Shown piece after piece: positions 62,132-64,000 of a stretch of 64,000 bases of DNA. The stretch is taken from the NCBI GenBank assembly GCA_026545225.1, contig CM048845.1, positions 93,870,533-93,934,532 of the forward strand, given 5' to 3'. The position numbers were made by a program, and so were the translations under genes. The stretch comes from Cornus controversa (Eukaryota; Streptophyta; Magnoliopsida; Cornales; Cornaceae). The notes below the pieces were generated by a model. It was given only the letters and a program-made list of their open reading frames with translations, was not told where the DNA came from and made no database searches. Numbering within the stretch: position 1 is the first letter of the stretch; each line of letters opens with the position of its first letter.

Positions 62132-63071
62132 GAAAAATGTGATTATTACATGATATTATGATTTATTATAATTTCAGAACGTGGTGCTTTGTCGGATTTG
62201 ATTTCTATTAGTTTCTCCCATTCCCATATACATTCTATCCTATTTAATTTTTGTCCTAATAAATATGTTTTTGGGTAAATAACAAATTGTATAGAAATAG
62301 AAAAACCAATTATTAATTTTTTTTCTTCTTAAAAAATTACGGAAAAAAAAGGGTTATTTTATTAGTTTAATTTATTTATTACAAATAAAGGTATTTTTGA
62401 AAAAGTTAATTTAAAACTTATTCCATTAAATCTTTTAAATTCATCCAACCAAACACTAAAATGAGAATAATTATTCCACTCCTGCATCATTCTATCTCTA
62501 AGCAAACAATAAAATAATAATAATGATAATTCTATTTACTGTTCATGAGTAACAAACGTAGTATTAACACAACCTTCCTTTTTCTTTTTGGACTTGACAT
62601 TGTTATATAAACAAAAATCACTAAATACAAAATAGGTGGATATTTTTTTTTCTTTTTAATGTGAAGACAAGAACATATTCAATCATTCATAAGAAACAAT
62701 CTTAAAAATTAATTGCAAAATAATGATATATCCAGAGTTTTGTCCCATCTGATCTGTCATCAAACTTGAGCAGATGTGGTTGAGCACAACATGAACAAGC
62801 ACAGCAGCAACTGATCTCTTGGCCTGGTATGCTATCCATACTGTTGCACTTCACAGAAGCCCATTTGTATTGTTGATTGAAAGAGCCTTTCTTTGAAGTC
62901 AAATATTCTAATCATTTTTAAGACTTGATGGCATGACAGAAGGTAAACCTGGAAATCTGATTTTCCACAAGTTGAGTTAGCAGTAACCTGTTGATGTACA
63001 CTGAGGCATTTGACTCCTTCCCATTAGTATATGTTTCTCATGTGCATCATATTCTGAAAGAAAGAAACCCA
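62132..63071. other. Intergenic and likely 3' UTR of the right-edge kinase
   Basis: After the end of copy B the sequence is AT-rich and non-coding. The less AT-rich 62700-63071 probably belongs to the 3' UTR of the minus-strand kinase. The 66-codon frame at 62702-62902 has no domain. Confidence 0.5.
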
Positions 63072-64000
63072 TTAGTAGTCATAATCATCCATCCGACGAG
63101 AAGCACTGGAATCTAATCTCAAACTTGATCGCTGAACCAACCGGACTAATGCTTGCACGACCTCGGACATGGGTGGCCGGAATTCCGGCTCCGGCTAAAA
63201 CAAAGATATCAAGAAAAAGGTTAGAATTCTACAAAAGAAAAAAAAAATGCCAATGATAATGAAGATGGGGTTATATCATAATTAACAAACAGTCTACAGA
63301 TAATATGTTGTGACAACTAGATTAAAATAAGATGTAAACTAGAAGTTGGTGAATAGATATCATATATGCTTGTCTATTCTAGAGCCTACAAGGACAGGAA
63401 AGAAAATGCTTAGATAAAAAATGCTTAGATCAACAAGACACAAAGAAGGGGTGGAGGTTCTCACCTGCACACAGAGAGCAATGACATCAGCAAATCGAGA
63501 AACTGACTTAGAAGAGTACAGCCCACGCAATGCAGGATCCACCATTTTTTCCAATGCATCAATGTCATGGAGCTGCGGGGTGGCCCACCGGACTAGAGAT
63601 TGTTCTAATCTTGGCTTTGAACTAAGTAGAAAAAGAAAAGGGGAAAAAAAACAAAAAAGCAACCAAACCATTTAAAATACGGGGTTCATGTAGACCAGCT
63701 TTGTAAAAATAAAATTGAACCTCCAAATGTTACACACCTGTCAAAAGGCATTCGACCTGTCAACAACTCCAACATGACCACGCCAAAACTGTAAACATCG
63801 CTCTTCAGTGTATAAGCTGAAGGTTCTGTGCATTCTGGAGCATTGTACCCATTCCCCAGGTTTTGGCTTGTGTTCTGACAAAAGTGTCAATTATGATAAT
63901 GAGAATAGAGTTTCTCCTTTCCAAAATTGAGAAAACAATACATGAAAGATGAATAAATAGACAATCCGAGAACAGTGAAGATCTAGAACAGATTTAGTGC
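63072..64000 (-). CDS. STRUBBELIG-receptor-family (LRR-V) kinase, C-terminal exons only
   Basis: Three terminal exons can be placed: 63738-63874, 63465-63621 and 63072-63194 (stop 63072-63074). Phases close. The upstream exons lie beyond the window edge. The first has [19 protein letters not shown] and [18 protein letters not shown], that is, the activation-segment/APE-like and subdomain IX region. The second has [18 protein letters not shown] and [10 protein letters not shown]. The third has [20 protein letters not shown] and a short C-terminal tail, RRMDDYDY. This wording is characteristic of STRUBBELIG-receptor-family proteins, membrane LRR kinases with roles in tissue morphogenesis and wall signalling. 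Catalytic loop residues are outside the window, so activity cannot be judged. Confidence 0.88.

Overview
This is plant nuclear DNA, almost certainly from a eudicot. It is AT-rich, has many TA microsatellites and GT-AG introns, and is dense in MITEs. Its genes are plant-specific: a SAUR, a type II vacuolar-type pyrophosphatase, a pollen-type LRR receptor kinase, a beta-amyrin-type oxidosqualene cyclase and a STRUBBELIG-family kinase. The exact taxon cannot be named from the sequence.

Layout. 1-6.3 kb is intergenic, with three Mutator-like MITEs (two with informative 9-bp target duplications), a SINE-like insert and a W-box-rich minisatellite. A SAUR reading frame broken by a 5-bp tandem insertion lies at 6.39-6.95 kb (+). 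The minus strand from 11.38 to 24.90 kb holds a complete 14-exon type II H+-pyrophosphatase gene (800 aa) with one GC-AG intron and several transposon fragments in its introns. A three-exon pollen-receptor-like kinase (28.14-30.57 kb, minus) and an 18-exon beta-amyrin-synthase-like cyclase (31.86-38.21 kb, minus, 767 aa) follow. From 40.19 to 43.03 kb there are four nearly identical copies of a ~720-bp tandem unit. The end of a STRUBBELIG-receptor-family kinase gene enters from the right edge (63.07-64.0 kb, minus).

The most notable region is 46.4-62.1 kb. A ~3.07-kb segment was duplicated in tandem. The second copy was then hit twice: by a 654-bp TAA-flanked MITE and by a 9,233-bp Ty3/gypsy element. 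The first copy keeps the empty site for both. The gypsy element looks very young: its 309-bp LTRs appear identical by eye and it has a 5-bp ATCAT target duplication. It carries a Tat-type dual RNase H. Gag-protease and pol lie in one frame, separated by a single TAG in a context matching the tobamovirus-type readthrough signal. On the opposite strand near its 3' end is a long ORF that appears to need splicing of a ~76-bp AT-rich intron; it encodes a 'putative gypsy-type transposon'-like domain plus a coiled coil. An 82-bp, ~6.6-copy tandem repeat separates pol from this antisense gene.

The host genes have unrelated roles (proton pumping in Golgi/endomembranes, receptor signalling, triterpene backbone synthesis), so no operon-like or metabolic cluster is evident. 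No tailoring enzymes such as P450s or glycosyltransferases were seen near the cyclase. Exon coordinates were placed by hand from splice sites, reading phase and family similarity. The phases close exactly in the three complete multi-exon host genes.
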